The notes under the pieces: generated by a model
What the model was told of the DNA's origin: nothing
The model's input: the letters and a program-made list of their open reading frames with translations, nothing else
Databases searched by the model: none
Source of the DNA: a virus
Virus record (IMG/VR): IMGVR_UViG_3300043434_000693
Coordinates: 32,241-96,240 of that record
Length of the DNA stretch: 64,000 bases
Reading direction: 5' to 3' (one strand)
Made by a program: the position numbers and the translations under genes
Shown here: positions 1 through 9,098 of the stretch, piece after piece
How positions within the stretch are numbered: position 1 is the first letter of the stretch
Layout: each line of letters starts with the position of its first letter

Positions 1-3000
1 CGACATCGGTGTCATATACATGTATTTTTCCAGATCCAGCTGCTATCAATTCTAAGTCTTGATCAACTGTTATTGTTTGTATTGTATTACTATTAACTGT
101 AACAACATCGTCAACATTAAGAGTGGTTACAAATAAAGTATTCCATACTTTAGGATCTAAATCTCGATGCCCTAAATCATAAGTTTGATCTAATTTTGGA
201 TTAATTGTTTGATCGAGTTTTGGTATAATAGTAATGTTGTCAAATGGAGTATCACCTAGATAAAGTGTACCTTTGATAACAACATTACCACTGATATCTT
301 GATTACCGGTAATATAAACATCGGTGTTTAGATATGTATCAGTTGATGCAGAATAAACATTTACAGGACCTGATAATGATTCGATAGTATTATCAAATAT
401 ACGAATGTTCCCTGTTTGTACTTGGGTTGCATCAATAATCGTAATGCCGTTAGGCCCTTCAAATGTAATGTTTCCTTGCGCTGATAGATTGATACTTTGA
501 GCATCAAACGATATTTGTCCGGTTTGTTGGTTAACATAGAAGATGTCGCCTATTCGATAATCGCCTTTGTGATCCATGCTATCATAATAGATCACTCCGT
601 GATTTACTGCTACTACTTCGTTAGATTGAATTACTAAACCATAGTCGTTATTTGAATCTGCACCGCATCCTATGTAGCCAAAATTATGACCAATTAAGTA
701 CGCAAGCGTATTAAAGCCATCTGCAACTGCACCGTTTAATCCGTATACATTTGCACTATTAATACTTCTCAGCTCTGCACCGAAATCACTATAATCTAAA
801 TTTATAATTCCAGTAGCAGTTGCATTTGTAAATTTTAAATTTTGTGTCGGAGGAGCACTATCAACAATAACTGTTGATCCATTTTCTCCGTCAAAGTGTA
901 ATAATAATGCAGAAGAAGAATCCGATGTAAACGGTGAAGACGGCGGTGTAAAATCTGATGAATATCGAGCAGTAAGTTTACTTACGCGAACTTCGTCGAT
1001 ATATCCATAATAGTAATCAGTATCTCCGGTTGAAAACCCAAGATTAAAAGATCCAGTGCTGTTATTAATTATTGCACCAGAACTTAATGTTAATTGTATT
1101 TTCTTAACACCACTTATATATACTGTAATTGTATCACCGACGCGAGTTAATGCAATATGTTGCCAAACATTTAAAATAATTGCAGAGTTTTCACTTATAA
1201 ATGGTTCTCCATTTTCATCTGTTAATATCTGACCATCTTCAGATAACAAATATTCTAACCCGCTTTCAGCTGATGTGTTTGCCCCGTCATTAAGATAAAC
1301 TTTTACTTCTCCAGTTGGCAATATTGTAAGTTTAAATGACTGTTCAGATGGTGATGATCCCCATTGAGAAAAAATTGTTACTTCTGTAGTTGGAAACCCT
1401 ACTGTGTAAATCCAACTTTCTACGCAAAATGGTTGATTACTAAATGTAAAATCATAACTGTCGTTAGTTTTAAAATAACTAGTGGTTCCTTCTAAATAAA
1501 GACTAGCTGTTTCAAATTTATAATTTGCAGTACTAAGTTGGGCTAAACCTTGTGTATAAAAGACCGGAGAATTGATTTCACTTAGAAGAATTAGGTTATG
1601 AACATTACCATTTAATTTATAAATGTTACTATCAATCTCATTAACCACTCCTGATGCTATAACTGTTGATTCATCGTCGCTGTAATAAGTGAAGGTATCC
1701 CCAATTTCAACAGTACCGGTAACTCCTGCAAGTTCAACATTTGTTGTACCTAATCCTGCTAGACCACCTTCGCCGGAAAAGATTTTAATTCCATTCTTTG
1801 CATAGTAAGTAAACGAATTTAACCATTCTATCCGAGTGCTGTTTGTGGCTACTAGTCCATCAGCATTTGGAACTATAAAAGTAGTCGAAAAGAACAAGCA
1901 CGACGGTAATGTTGTCATTGACGGATCAGCAACTACGCCGTCAATATATGCTCCGCCTCCTGCTGTTCCTTGATTGTATCCAAGAGGATCCGAAATAGAA
2001 TATGTTCCGCCGTACGGGTTGGATGTAATAGTTCCGCTCCATGTTGCTTGCCATGGATAGTCAGTGTCGCCAACTCCTGTTGCAATAACTCCTACGGTAT
2101 TGTTATAATATTCCCACTCTGTTCCAGTCCATGAAAGTGTTTCATCTACATATTGATAAAAGTTCTTGCCGTTAAGTGTTCCGTTTAGAGCCAATATTCT
2201 CCAACTTTGGCCGTAAACTCCAGAGTTAGGATCTCCTGGTACAACATACCATCCATCCATATACACCGATGCATCGAGAGGTATACCTTTAGTTAGAACA
2301 GTTACGTTGTAAATATATGGGCTTCGATACAAAGTTTCAAAATTTGTTGAAAGTTTAAATGCATATCCTTCGTAAAAATTTTGAACTGTTAAGAACGAGA
2401 CAGTGGTATCTCCGTTTAACAAAAATGCATCAGATCTATTTGTAGTTGCAGAAGGTTGTATTGCAACTGATCGGATACCTGCTCCACGAACCGATACTCC
2501 TTGCGGTACTGTTAACGGAAAGTCTTCAGTATATATTCCGGGAAATATAACAACTTCGTCGCCAGATTGAGCAACACTTAATGCATGTTTTATAGTTCTA
2601 AACGGACTATGAGGATGAGTTCCATCATTCGCATTAATTTCTGTTAATACCCATCTTGAAAGATCGGTAGTAGGGTATCCGCTAGTTCCAGAATCTAAAA
2701 TTCTTCTATAATAATCTCCGTCGTCTAGAACAATATCCCCAACATTATATGAGGTTATACTGCTATAGATACCTACATAATTAAATCCTATAGAGGTTAA
2801 ATCGTCGTTTCCGTTAACCGACACATAGATAGTATTACCTTGCCTTAACAATAAATCTATATCATTAATAGTAGTCGAATTAGTAGTAAGAGAATCTACA
2901 GTTACAGTATTTGAATAAACTGTTTTCCACGATTTGTTTAATGTTCCTACATCATACTCGTCGGATATATCAGGAATTAAATTGCTTGAAAGATCTGAAT

Positions 3001-3535
3001 TAAAATTAACATTATCGCTATCGTTATTTCCGATAATAATCGACGAGCCGTCCCATGTTATATCACCAGTTGCATGTAAATTACCATTAACATTAACAAC
3101 TGTTGTATAAAATTGTAATTCTCCTAAACCATTAAGATTGATATTAATATCACTGTCATTAATTAAGTTTTCGATTAATTGGTTTGTAACGCTAAGATTT
3201 GCGGTACGGAATTCAATTCCTTTTACAATTGGATCAGAGAGTTGATCAGGAATTAACGATATGCTGTTAGTTACATTTTGAATTTGATTGTTAACAAATT
3301 CGATGTTAGCAACATTTAAGTTATTATCTGAAAGTAGATAGGTAGTGTGACTAGTACCATTGACTTGCAAGTCGCGCGACGGGGAATCTGTGTTAATTCC
3401 TATAAATCCGTTTATAACATCGATGTATAATAAATCAGTTTCAAATGCTAGATTTACTTCGCCCGATGTTTGTCCGGCTCTAAGAAGATTATTAACTAAT
3501 AAAGGGCCGCTTATTCTTCCAAGTTGTTGGGCCAT
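1..3535 (-). CDS. Large fibre-like virion protein with beta-helix and LamG-like regions (C-terminus outside window)
   Basis: The reading frame is open from ATG at 3533-3535 to the left edge, giving about 1178 residues with no stop, so the gene is partial. The N-terminus (MAQQLGRISGPLL) is followed by beta-rich, Asn/Thr/Ser-rich sequence. Around residues 270-350 a 'DGTHPHSPFRTIKHAL...GDEVVIFPG' stretch matches the start of pectate-lyase-like right-handed beta-helix domains in phage fibres, and a short 'W/Y..GDIV..G.YYR' module sits inside it. Roughly residues 680-880 read as a LamG/concanavalin-like fold (FCVESWIYT, VWQHIALTR, GYIDEVRVS). The following region again resembles fibre shaft sequence. 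It is the most distal visible gene of the minus-strand capsid block, 9 bases after the 255-aa gene. A fibre or whisker role is inferred from the domains; attachment site and receptor are unknown. Confidence 0.75.
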   Translation of the reverse strand, partial: MAQQLGRISGPLLVNNLLRAGQTSGEVNLAFETDLLYIDVINGFIGINTDSPSRDLQVNGTSHTTYLLSDNNLNVANIEFVNNQIQNVTNSISLIPDQLSDPIVKGIEFRTANLSVTNQLIENLINDSDININLNGLGELQFYTTVVNVNGNLHATGDITWDGSSIIIGNNDSDNVNFNSDLSSNLIPDISDEYDVGTLNKSWKTVYSNTVTVDSLTTNSTTINDIDLLLRQGNTIYVSVNGNDDLTSIGFNYVGIYSSITSYNVGDIVLDDGDYYRRILDSGTSGYPTTDLSRWVLTEINANDGTHPHSPFRTIKHALSVAQSGDEVVIFPGIYTEDFPLTVPQGVSVRGAGIRSVAIQPSATTNRSDAFLLNGDTTVSFLTVQNFYEGYAFKLSTNFETLYRSPYIYNVTVLTKGIPLDASVYMDGWYVVPGDPNSGVYGQSWRILALNGTLNGKNFYQYVDETLSWTGTEWEYYNNTVGVIATGVGDTDYPWQATWSGTITSNPYGGTYSISDPLGYNQGTAGGGAYIDGVVADPSMTTLPSCLFFSTTFIVPNADGLVATNSTRIEWLNSFTYYAKNGIKIFSGEGGLAGLGTTNVELAGVTGTVEIGDTFTYYSDDESTVIASGVVNEIDSNIYKLNGNVHNLILLSEINSPVFYTQGLAQLSTANYKFETASLYLEGTTSYFKTNDSYDFTFSNQPFCVESWIYTVGFPTTEVTIFSQWGSSPSEQSFKLTILPTGEVKVYLNDGANTSAESGLEYLLSEDGQILTDENGEPFISENSAIILNVWQHIALTRVGDTITVYISGVKKIQLTLSSGAIINNSTGSFNLGFSTGDTDYYYGYIDEVRVSKLTARYSSDFTPPSSPFTSDSSSALLLHFDGENGSTVIVDSAPPTQNLKFTNATATGIINLDYSDFGAELRSINSANVYGLNGAVADGFNTLAYLIGHNFGYIGCGADSNNDYGLVIQSNEVVAVNHGVIYYDSMDHKGDYRIGDIFYVNQQTGQISFDAQSINLSAQGNITFEGPNGITIIDATQVQTGNIRIFDNTIESLSGPVNVYSASTDTYLNTDVYITGNQDISGNVVIKGTLYLGDTPFDNITIIPKLDQTINPKLDQTYDLGHRDLDPKVWNTLFVTTLNVDDVVTVNSNTIQTITVDQDLELIAAGSGKIHVYDTDV

Positions 3536-3544
3536 TTCACTCCT

Positions 3545-4312
3545 TTACTGGTCGAAACCGTGATATACTGTTACTATTTTTCCTAATGGTACTGGAGAAT
3601 CAAATGCAATATAGTATCCTAACGAATACGGACCTACTATTGATATAGTATTACCTTCTGTTTCTGTAACTACTGCTTCGTCAACTACTAATGTACTTGA
3701 GGTAACAGTATTAATAGTATATGTTCCGTCGTTACTTCCAGATCCTGATATAGTAATAACATTATCAGGCTGAAATTTTAAAGAAGAAAAATTAATAATT
3801 GAAGTATTACTACTAGTAATAGTCTTTGTTCCAGAATCAAACGACAAAATATTGCCCGACGTTCTAGCAGGATTTAAAATTAAAGAAAAGTTTGTACCGC
3901 TAATTTGAATCACGTTGTCTACAAGAACAATTAATTGTTTTGCTTGTTGAACAATGTTCCATGTAAGACCCGATTCTGCAATTGTAGGCGGAGCAGGGTT
4001 TAGAATGCCAAACAATACTTCCACGGCATCCCCGGGACCTAGATTTTGTTGCACGATCTCAGTTGGTTCTTTAAATCGTAAACTTCTCCAAGACTCACTG
4101 CCGACTACACCTTGATAAATTTCTACTTCATTAGTAGTTGTATTATATCGAATCATTCCTGTTAACGGAGACACTGGTCTATCCGATGTTGCTCCCTTCG
4201 GCATTAATAGGTTATTTGTAGTATTCATTACTACACCGTTTGTGATATCTACTGCAAGACGAGAGTCTGCCGGTGCTCTTCGATTTAATACTTGTTTTCT
4301 TAAATATCTCAT
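3545..4312 (-). CDS. Conserved virion-type protein, 255 aa
   Basis: This is a 255-residue protein of unknown function. The N-terminus (MRYLRKQVLNRRAP) is basic; residues 30-80 contain 'MPKGATSDRP..PLTGMIRYNTTTNEVEIYQG', a motif common at the base of phage fibre proteins where a trimeric shaft begins. The remainder is beta-rich (SGSGSNDGTYTINTV). It lies 1 base from the 110-aa gene and 9 bases from the fibre gene, so the three are probably one late transcript. No catalytic motif is visible. A small fibre-connector or tail protein is the likeliest role, inferred from composition and neighbours only. Confidence 0.6.
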   Translation of the reverse strand: MRYLRKQVLNRRAPADSRLAVDITNGVVMNTTNNLLMPKGATSDRPVSPLTGMIRYNTTTNEVEIYQGVVGSESWRSLRFKEPTEIVQQNLGPGDAVEVLFGILNPAPPTIAESGLTWNIVQQAKQLIVLVDNVIQISGTNFSLILNPARTSGNILSFDSGTKTITSSNTSIINFSSLKFQPDNVITISGSGSNDGTYTINTVTSSTLVVDEAVVTETEGNTISIVGPYSLGYYIAFDSPVPLGKIVTVYHGFDQ

Positions 4313-4313
4313 G

Positions 4314-4646
4314 TTATACCGCCAATGTACTTACCGTTGATACTAAATTTGCAGGACTATCACTATTCGCAATTAATCGATCGCCGTCTGCTAACACCAT
4401 TTTTTCTTGATCAAAGCTAACGGTTTCGCCAGCTGGTATCGGCAATCCATTAACAATTAAATTAGTTGTAGATGCAGATTGTCCATATGGTACTGCATGT
4501 AGATACAAATTAGTTTGCCCTGTTAACGGGTTCAACGAATCGTAGGTTGCAGTATTACAAATAATAACAGTTGTAATGGCATTATTACCTGAACTTGTAT
4601 AAATTGTAGTATCTGAAGTTGTAATTTGTGTATTTGTAATAGCCAT
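4314..4646 (-). CDS. Small conserved virion-associated protein, 110 aa
   Basis: A 110-residue, Thr/Asn-rich, mostly beta protein (AITNTQITTSDTTIYTSS...NAITTVIICN). A short protein of this type is common beside the capsid and fibre genes of T4-like marine phages, where it is usually called a structural protein of unknown function. There is no signal peptide, membrane segment or metal site. The 'PIPAGETVSFDQEKMVLADGDRLIA' stretch near residues 68-92 reads as a compact beta-sandwich hairpin. It is tightly packed between two other virion-type genes. Function not recognised. Confidence 0.6.
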   Translation of the reverse strand: MAITNTQITTSDTTIYTSSGNNAITTVIICNTATYDSLNPLTGQTNLYLHAVPYGQSASTTNLIVNGLPIPAGETVSFDQEKMVLADGDRLIANSDSPANLVSTVSTLAV

Positions 4647-4655
4647 ATTTTATCC

Positions 4656-5609
4656 TTAGAATAACATACTGAATAATAACGCACGATTTTTAGCAACTAA
4701 TTCATCTGACACAGTTGAATTAGTAAAAAAGATTCCACTTTTTCCCGGACCAACTATCGATTTAGAATATATTTTGTTTTTTCCTAAAGACGATGTTGGA
4801 GTGGTTATTTGATCTGTTAAAGAAAGAACAGCGTCAACTTCGACTAAGTTATTATTCGCAGTTAAAATTAATTGAGCAGTTGAATTATTTTTAATTGTAT
4901 TGTTTAAAATGTTTACATTATTAACAGTAAGTCCTAATGTTGTTATTTCTGCTCTAAGATAACTGTTTACTATAAAGTCAATTGAACTTGCTGTTGCTTC
5001 TACTCTCGAAAGCTCTGGGGTTCCTACTAAAGGATAATGAATATTAGTTACATTAGCTGTACCGCCAGTTGCTGATACATAATCAGTAACAAATTTTCTA
5101 TTTGGGACATCATCGTCGCCGAGTACCCGAGTTTCGTAATCAGTAGAATTAACAATTGTTAAAATGCTATCAAAATTTTGCATGTCGAATAATATGTTCG
5201 ACAATCCATCTGTTGTAATAGTTGAAAGTTGAAGTGCAGACAACTTTCCATCTTCAGTTTTAAGAACAAAAGTTCCGGGTGAATCGTCTACTAGATACGG
5301 ATCATAGTGAGTAACTTGTTCGTCGAAAATAATCTGAGCATCAGATAAATTTCCTCGATCAATTTGAATTCCTGCACGATAATTTAATGTACTACCTATA
5401 CCATTCCCAGTTTGTCCAGCATTAATATAGATAATGTTGTCTTTAATAGTAGTATTAGTTGACTCAACCGTAGTTGTTGTTCCTTTGACGTCAAGATTTC
5501 CGGTAATAGTTACAAGTCCAATTGCAGTACCAGTATCTAAAATGATATTCCCGCCAGATTGAACCTGAAGTCGGTAATCGCTTTGATTAACTTTTAATAT
5601 TCTTGACAT
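4656..5609 (-). CDS. Fibre-like virion structural protein, 317 aa
   Basis: A 317-residue protein starting MSRILKVNQSDYRLQV. Residues 20-75 carry 'GGNIILDTGTA.GLVTITGNLDVKGTTTTVESTNTTIKDNIIYIN', the repetitive beta-strand pattern seen at the base of long phage fibre proteins (values of a shaft counted by 'GNLDVKGTTT'). The rest is Asn/Thr-rich beta sequence with 'VPNRKFVTDYV' near residue 168, another fibre-associated motif. It starts 43 bases after the stop of the 342-aa gene, with a hairpin in the gap, and ends 9 bases before the 110-aa gene. A fibre or whisker subunit is inferred. Confidence 0.6.
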   Translation of the reverse strand: MSRILKVNQSDYRLQVQSGGNIILDTGTAIGLVTITGNLDVKGTTTTVESTNTTIKDNIIYINAGQTGNGIGSTLNYRAGIQIDRGNLSDAQIIFDEQVTHYDPYLVDDSPGTFVLKTEDGKLSALQLSTITTDGLSNILFDMQNFDSILTIVNSTDYETRVLGDDDVPNRKFVTDYVSATGGTANVTNIHYPLVGTPELSRVEATASSIDFIVNSYLRAEITTLGLTVNNVNILNNTIKNNSTAQLILTANNNLVEVDAVLSLTDQITTPTSSLGKNKIYSKSIVGPGKSGIFFTNSTVSDELVAKNRALLFSMLF

Positions 5610-5622
5610 TTTTAATCCTAAA

Positions 5623-5645
5623 TAAGGGGAGGGTTACTCCCCTTA
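5623..5645 (-). terminator. Intergenic hairpin, possible weak terminator
   Basis: A 9-base inverted repeat (TAAGGGGAG / CTCCCCTTA) with a 5-base loop lies in the 43-base gap between two minus-strand genes. On the minus strand it is followed by ATTTAGG rather than a clean U-run, so it may attenuate or process the transcript more than stop it. It could also tune expression between the capsid-proximal gene and the fibre genes. Confidence 0.4.
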
Positions 5646-5652
5646 TGCATTA

Positions 5653-6681
5653 TTATGCGTTTTCAATTTGGACAACTGATCCACTTGCTGCTGCGAAAGA
5701 CCATTGTGCAACTTCACCGGTTGCAAATAACCAATCTAAGTCACCACCGTCGTCAACTAAGCGGGTTAACTTTGCTTTATGTGCAGTTAATTTAGTAACA
5801 TAATATGTGTTACCGTTCGCATCTGTTGCAATAATTGTTGCTTCGCCTGCTGCTGGAGTATCTGCAACTAATGTCACACGGCCTACACCTTGTGCAGTCT
5901 TAACAATATACTTCTTGCTTCCAACTTGACGAAGAATATCGCCTAATACTGCTGATGTTCCATCTCCTGAAACATTTCCTGCTGCACCTGCTGCAGGGAC
6001 CCATGCAGTAATTTGAATAGCGTTTTCTTGATTGGTTACACTACCGACATTACCTGTATCAGTAGTTAATACTGCTGTTTTAGTTGCATTACCGGTCATA
6101 GTAATTGCAGGAGCAGAAACATATCCTGAACCTTTTTCGTCAATTGCTACTGCTAACACGCCCCATGTAATGTCAACTCTTAGATTGTTACCGGTGCCGC
6201 CTGTTGTAAACATACTAGCAACTGTGCTACCTGGATCACTAACTGCTGTAGCTCCATTATATGCAAGTACAGTATATGAACCGCCGTCTACAAGTTCAAC
6301 TGTAGTAGCTGCTCCGCCACCATCAACACTTTTAATTCTAAAACTTGCACGAGTAGTATAGGTACCGTCAACTGTTCCAGTGCCACCAGGTAAAGAACCG
6401 CTTCCTAATTCTACTAGTTCTTCATCGATATAGCTTCCGCCGCCATTATCAATACTAACTGATTTAACTACCATTGTTACAGTACCAGCTGTTGCAGTTA
6501 CACCAGTAGGTAAAGTTGGTGCTGCAAAGGTTACTGAAGGAACTGCAATGTAGTTATTGTTTGTTCCACCGATAGTTACACTTGCAACTCCTTGACCGCC
6601 AATTCCATAATTGTCAGCGGTTGTGCTTGCGGAACCGACATTGCGGTTACCAAAAAATTTCTTATTTAATGGGCGTCCCAT
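5653..6681 (-). CDS. Conserved virion structural protein next to gp23, 342 aa
   Basis: This protein starts MGRPLNKKFFGNRN, an N-terminus seen in structural proteins encoded next to gene 23 in T4-like marine phages. It has several copies of a glycine-rich strand-turn motif of the form 'GSGYVSAPAITMTG' (clearest near residues 190-205, weaker copies near 45 and 85), which suggests a repetitive beta fold. A good ribosome binding site (AAAGGAG) precedes the ATG. The gene has its own late promoter behind the gp23 terminator, so it can be made independently of capsid protein. A head decoration or tail role is possible; which one cannot be told here. Confidence 0.65.
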   Translation of the reverse strand: MGRPLNKKFFGNRNVGSASTTADNYGIGGQGVASVTIGGTNNNYIAVPSVTFAAPTLPTGVTATAGTVTMVVKSVSIDNGGGSYIDEELVELGSGSLPGGTGTVDGTYTTRASFRIKSVDGGGAATTVELVDGGSYTVLAYNGATAVSDPGSTVASMFTTGGTGNNLRVDITWGVLAVAIDEKGSGYVSAPAITMTGNATKTAVLTTDTGNVGSVTNQENAIQITAWVPAAGAAGNVSGDGTSAVLGDILRQVGSKKYIVKTAQGVGRVTLVADTPAAGEATIIATDANGNTYYVTKLTAHKAKLTRLVDDGGDLDWLFATGEVAQWSFAAASGSVVQIENA

Positions 6682-6715
6682 TTGTTTTCTCCTTTAAAAC
6701 GTTCTAGGTTTACGC

Positions 6716-6730
6716 AGAGGGATTCTGCAT
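6716..6730 (-). other. Short leader hairpin upstream of the 342-aa gene
   Basis: GCAGA/TCTGC form a 5-base-pair stem with a 5-base loop in the transcript leader between the late box at 6745-6752 and the start codon at 6681. Leader hairpins like this can protect 5' ends of phage mRNA; here the stem is short and the role is speculative. Confidence 0.3.
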
Positions 6731-6744
6731 AATTTTAGACAAAG

Positions 6745-6752
6745 TATTTATC
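6745..6752 (-). promoter_or_regulatory. T4-type late promoter box (GATAAATA)
   Basis: Read on the minus strand the sequence is GATAAATAC, matching the NATAAATA box found before other late genes in this window. It lies 63 bases upstream of the 342-aa start and directly beyond the U-run of the gp23 terminator. The phage-coded sigma factor gp55 is expected to recognise it. Confidence 0.55.
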
Positions 6753-6785
6753 AGATAAAAAGAAAGGACTCCGAAGAGTCCTTTC
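6753..6785 (-). terminator. Rho-independent terminator of the gp23 transcript
   Basis: On the minus strand AAAGGACTC, a TTCG tetraloop and GAGTCCTTT form a perfect 9-base-pair stem, followed by CTTTTTATC. A UUCG-capped stem with a U-run is a textbook intrinsic terminator. It lies 25 bases past the gp23 stop codon and would insulate the abundant capsid mRNA from the genes beyond. Confidence 0.85.
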
Positions 6786-6809
6786 TAAACGTTCGATAAA
6801 GAACAGCTA

Positions 6810-7979
6810 TTAACTGAACTTAACGTTACCGCTAGTGATACCAACAAGACCTAAGTAGTCTGCTGCATTACCAAGAGATGATGCAGTATTTGAAAGTTCA
6901 ACATAACCATAACGTGTCATGAAGCTAACAACTGGTTCGAAAGTACTTGGATCAAGTACAACACCGCTTGACATTAACGGAATGTATGGGCAGTAGAACG
7001 CAGGTGCGTCTGATTCTGAACCACCCTTATAACCAATAAGGATAGAAGCATTGTCAGTTGCATAAGTGTTTACATAAACCTTCATTGAGTTGTTTAAAGT
7101 ACCAACAAACTTAGTGTTAGTTGGAGCTTCAAAAGTACCTTCAGTTGTACGAGCAAATGCTGAAGTAGTTGCTGATTGAAGGATAGTTAATGCAAATGGG
7201 CTAACTACAGCGTAGTTACCTGCACCACGACGAGTACGTTGTGCAATTAAGTTAGAAACACGATTGATTTGAACAGCTAATGCAGCGTGTTCGTCACCAA
7301 CAAATGTTGCTGTACCAGAAACGTTTGCTTGGTTGTAAGTTTCAATCGGTGATCCTGCAAGAGTTGTTAATGAACCGATGATTTCTTGATCGATTTCAGC
7401 GGTAATTTCTTGTGCAAGAGCAGCCATAATTTCTGCTTCAACGTCAATTCCTTGTTGTGATTGAGCATCTTGTGCAGCTTCGAAAGTCCAGCGAGCTGAT
7501 AACTTACGAGTCTTGGCTTCAACAGTTTGCTTCAAGATTTGAATTGACATTCTCTTACCAGCTGCACCTTCAAGTGTAGCTGTAGAAGCTGCCTTAGAAC
7601 CTGGATCTGCGTCGTTACCTGAGTAACCTGCTGCAATCTTGAATGGGCTAAGTGCTTCTTCACCTGCTACAACACCTGTTGCGCTATCTGCATAACGAAC
7701 ACGTAATGTATGGATTTGACCAACTGGGCCAGTCATCGGTTGAACACCAACTAATTCGTTAGCAATAACGGTTGGCATAACACGACGGATAACTGGTAAA
7801 ATAACACGATTTAATGTGGCAACGTTGCCGGCAGAAGTAGCACCAGCAGTTGGGGATTCAATCAAATACTTACGAGTATTTTCAAGGGTTACACCCATTA
7901 CTGATTTTTTTGTGCCTGATAAGCCTTCTAATAGGGCTTCTTTCGTTTCTGCCCAACGGCCAGTAAGTAGTTCTGACAT
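6810..7979 (-). CDS. 23: Major capsid protein gp23
   Basis: A 389-residue homologue of T4 gp23, the HK97-fold subunit that forms the hexamers of the head. Recognisable segments include 'LNRVILPVIRRVMPTVIANELVGVQPMTGPVGQIHTLRVRY' in the N-terminal third, the residue 225-260 'NRVSNLIAQRTRRGAGNYAVVSP' region, and the C-terminal 'FYCPYIPLM...DPSTFEPVVSFMTRYGYVELS'. It is shorter than T4 gp23 (521 residues). A gp21-type cleavage motif (L-x-E) at residues 39-41 (LIE followed by SP) is a plausible site for removal of the N-terminal propeptide. An AAGGAG ribosome site precedes the ATG, and a strong terminator follows. It is the last gene of the gp67-like-gp21-gp22-gp23 block. Confidence 0.97.
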   Translation of the reverse strand: MSELLTGRWAETKEALLEGLSGTKKSVMGVTLENTRKYLIESPTAGATSAGNVATLNRVILPVIRRVMPTVIANELVGVQPMTGPVGQIHTLRVRYADSATGVVAGEEALSPFKIAAGYSGNDADPGSKAASTATLEGAAGKRMSIQILKQTVEAKTRKLSARWTFEAAQDAQSQQGIDVEAEIMAALAQEITAEIDQEIIGSLTTLAGSPIETYNQANVSGTATFVGDEHAALAVQINRVSNLIAQRTRRGAGNYAVVSPFALTILQSATTSAFARTTEGTFEAPTNTKFVGTLNNSMKVYVNTYATDNASILIGYKGGSESDAPAFYCPYIPLMSSGVVLDPSTFEPVVSFMTRYGYVELSNTASSLGNAADYLGLVGITSGNVKFS

Positions 7980-7990
7980 TTAAATTCTCC

Positions 7991-9085
7991 TTAAACTTTA
8001 AGTCCAGCGAGTTTACGAATTTCGATGATATTATTTTCATCCTCGCTGCTACGATTGGGGTTGGAAATCTTATTTCCGGTTATTTCTTTAGCCTCTACTA
8101 GTGCCTGTTTCTTCTGCGGAGCTTTGCCAGCAATTACTGCCGGAAGATACTTTTCAAAACTTTCATTGAGTTTTGAAGTTTTCACACTCTCCATCAATTC
8201 ATTCATGATCGAACGTTGATCTGCACTTAATGGTGCAAGTAGTTCACTCATAATTTCTTTTCTTTGTTGCGACTCTTTTAATGTCGCAATCTCTGCTTCT
8301 TTGCTTTCTAGTATTTTTTCGGCTTTTACAACTGCATTTGCAGCTTCTTTCATTGCCAAATCTTTCATGTCTATGACTTTGAGCAATTTTGCAGTTTCTG
8401 ATTTTTCATTAAGGTAACTAGCTTGATATTCAGAAGCAAACGCTTCGAATAGCTTACGACCAAATTCCATACGACGAGCTGATTCGATATCTTCTTTTAA
8501 TGAAGTAATCTCTGATCTTAGTGTCTTATTAACAACACCTTCAACCATTACCGCAGCACGTTGAACAAAATCTTGTTTTACCTTCTTGAGTTGTTCACGT
8601 CCTTCACGAACTAAGCGAACTTTAGTTGCTGCTAAGTCCTGTTTGTCTTTATAAAACTCTGTAATTTCTTGAGCTAAAGCTTCAACTACAAATTGTTCTA
8701 ATGTTCCAAATTTGCCTGCCATAGAAACTTGATCTTCGTGTAGTTCACGAACTTCAGAAGCTAATTGACGAGTAACAAACTCTTTCATTAATTTTGAATC
8801 GCTCGACATCTTCTTAGCATACTTTACTTTCATTTCTGCTAATGAATTACGATCATCTACAAACTCAACAATTTCGTCTTTGATTCCATCAGTGATCATA
8901 CGTTCAACTGCTTCAATCATTACTGACTTGTCATGTTCGTATTTTTGAGCAAATTCTTCTCGTAGTTGTTGAGAAACTTGTTCGCGATTTTCATTGATCT
9001 TCGCATCCCAAGCCTTTTCAATTGACTCTTTAATCTCTTCCGAAACCACATTGTTTTCAAATAACGTTTTTAATGCATCCAACAT
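7991..9085 (-). CDS. 22: Prohead core scaffolding protein gp22
   Basis: A 364-residue, highly charged, mostly helical protein with long predicted coiled-coil stretches (residues 10-270, rich in K, E, Q and A). This is typical of gp22, the main internal scaffold on which the gp23 shell assembles and which gp21 later degrades. The C-terminal part 'LLAPLSADQRSIMNELMESVKTSKLNESFEKYLPAV' is the best conserved gp22 segment. The gene sits between protease and capsid genes, as in T4, with an AAGGAG ribosome site. It is longer than T4 gp22 (269 residues). Confidence 0.9.
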   Translation of the reverse strand: MLDALKTLFENNVVSEEIKESIEKAWDAKINENREQVSQQLREEFAQKYEHDKSVMIEAVERMITDGIKDEIVEFVDDRNSLAEMKVKYAKKMSSDSKLMKEFVTRQLASEVRELHEDQVSMAGKFGTLEQFVVEALAQEITEFYKDKQDLAATKVRLVREGREQLKKVKQDFVQRAAVMVEGVVNKTLRSEITSLKEDIESARRMEFGRKLFEAFASEYQASYLNEKSETAKLLKVIDMKDLAMKEAANAVVKAEKILESKEAEIATLKESQQRKEIMSELLAPLSADQRSIMNELMESVKTSKLNESFEKYLPAVIAGKAPQKKQALVEAKEITGNKISNPNRSSEDENNIIEIRKLAGLKV

Positions 9086-9098
9086 GTGATTCTCCTTA

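Noticed and set aside
5653-6361. Plus-strand frames opposite the 342-aa structural gene
   Set aside because: Low-complexity antisense shadows with no ribosome site, lying inside a well-supported gene.
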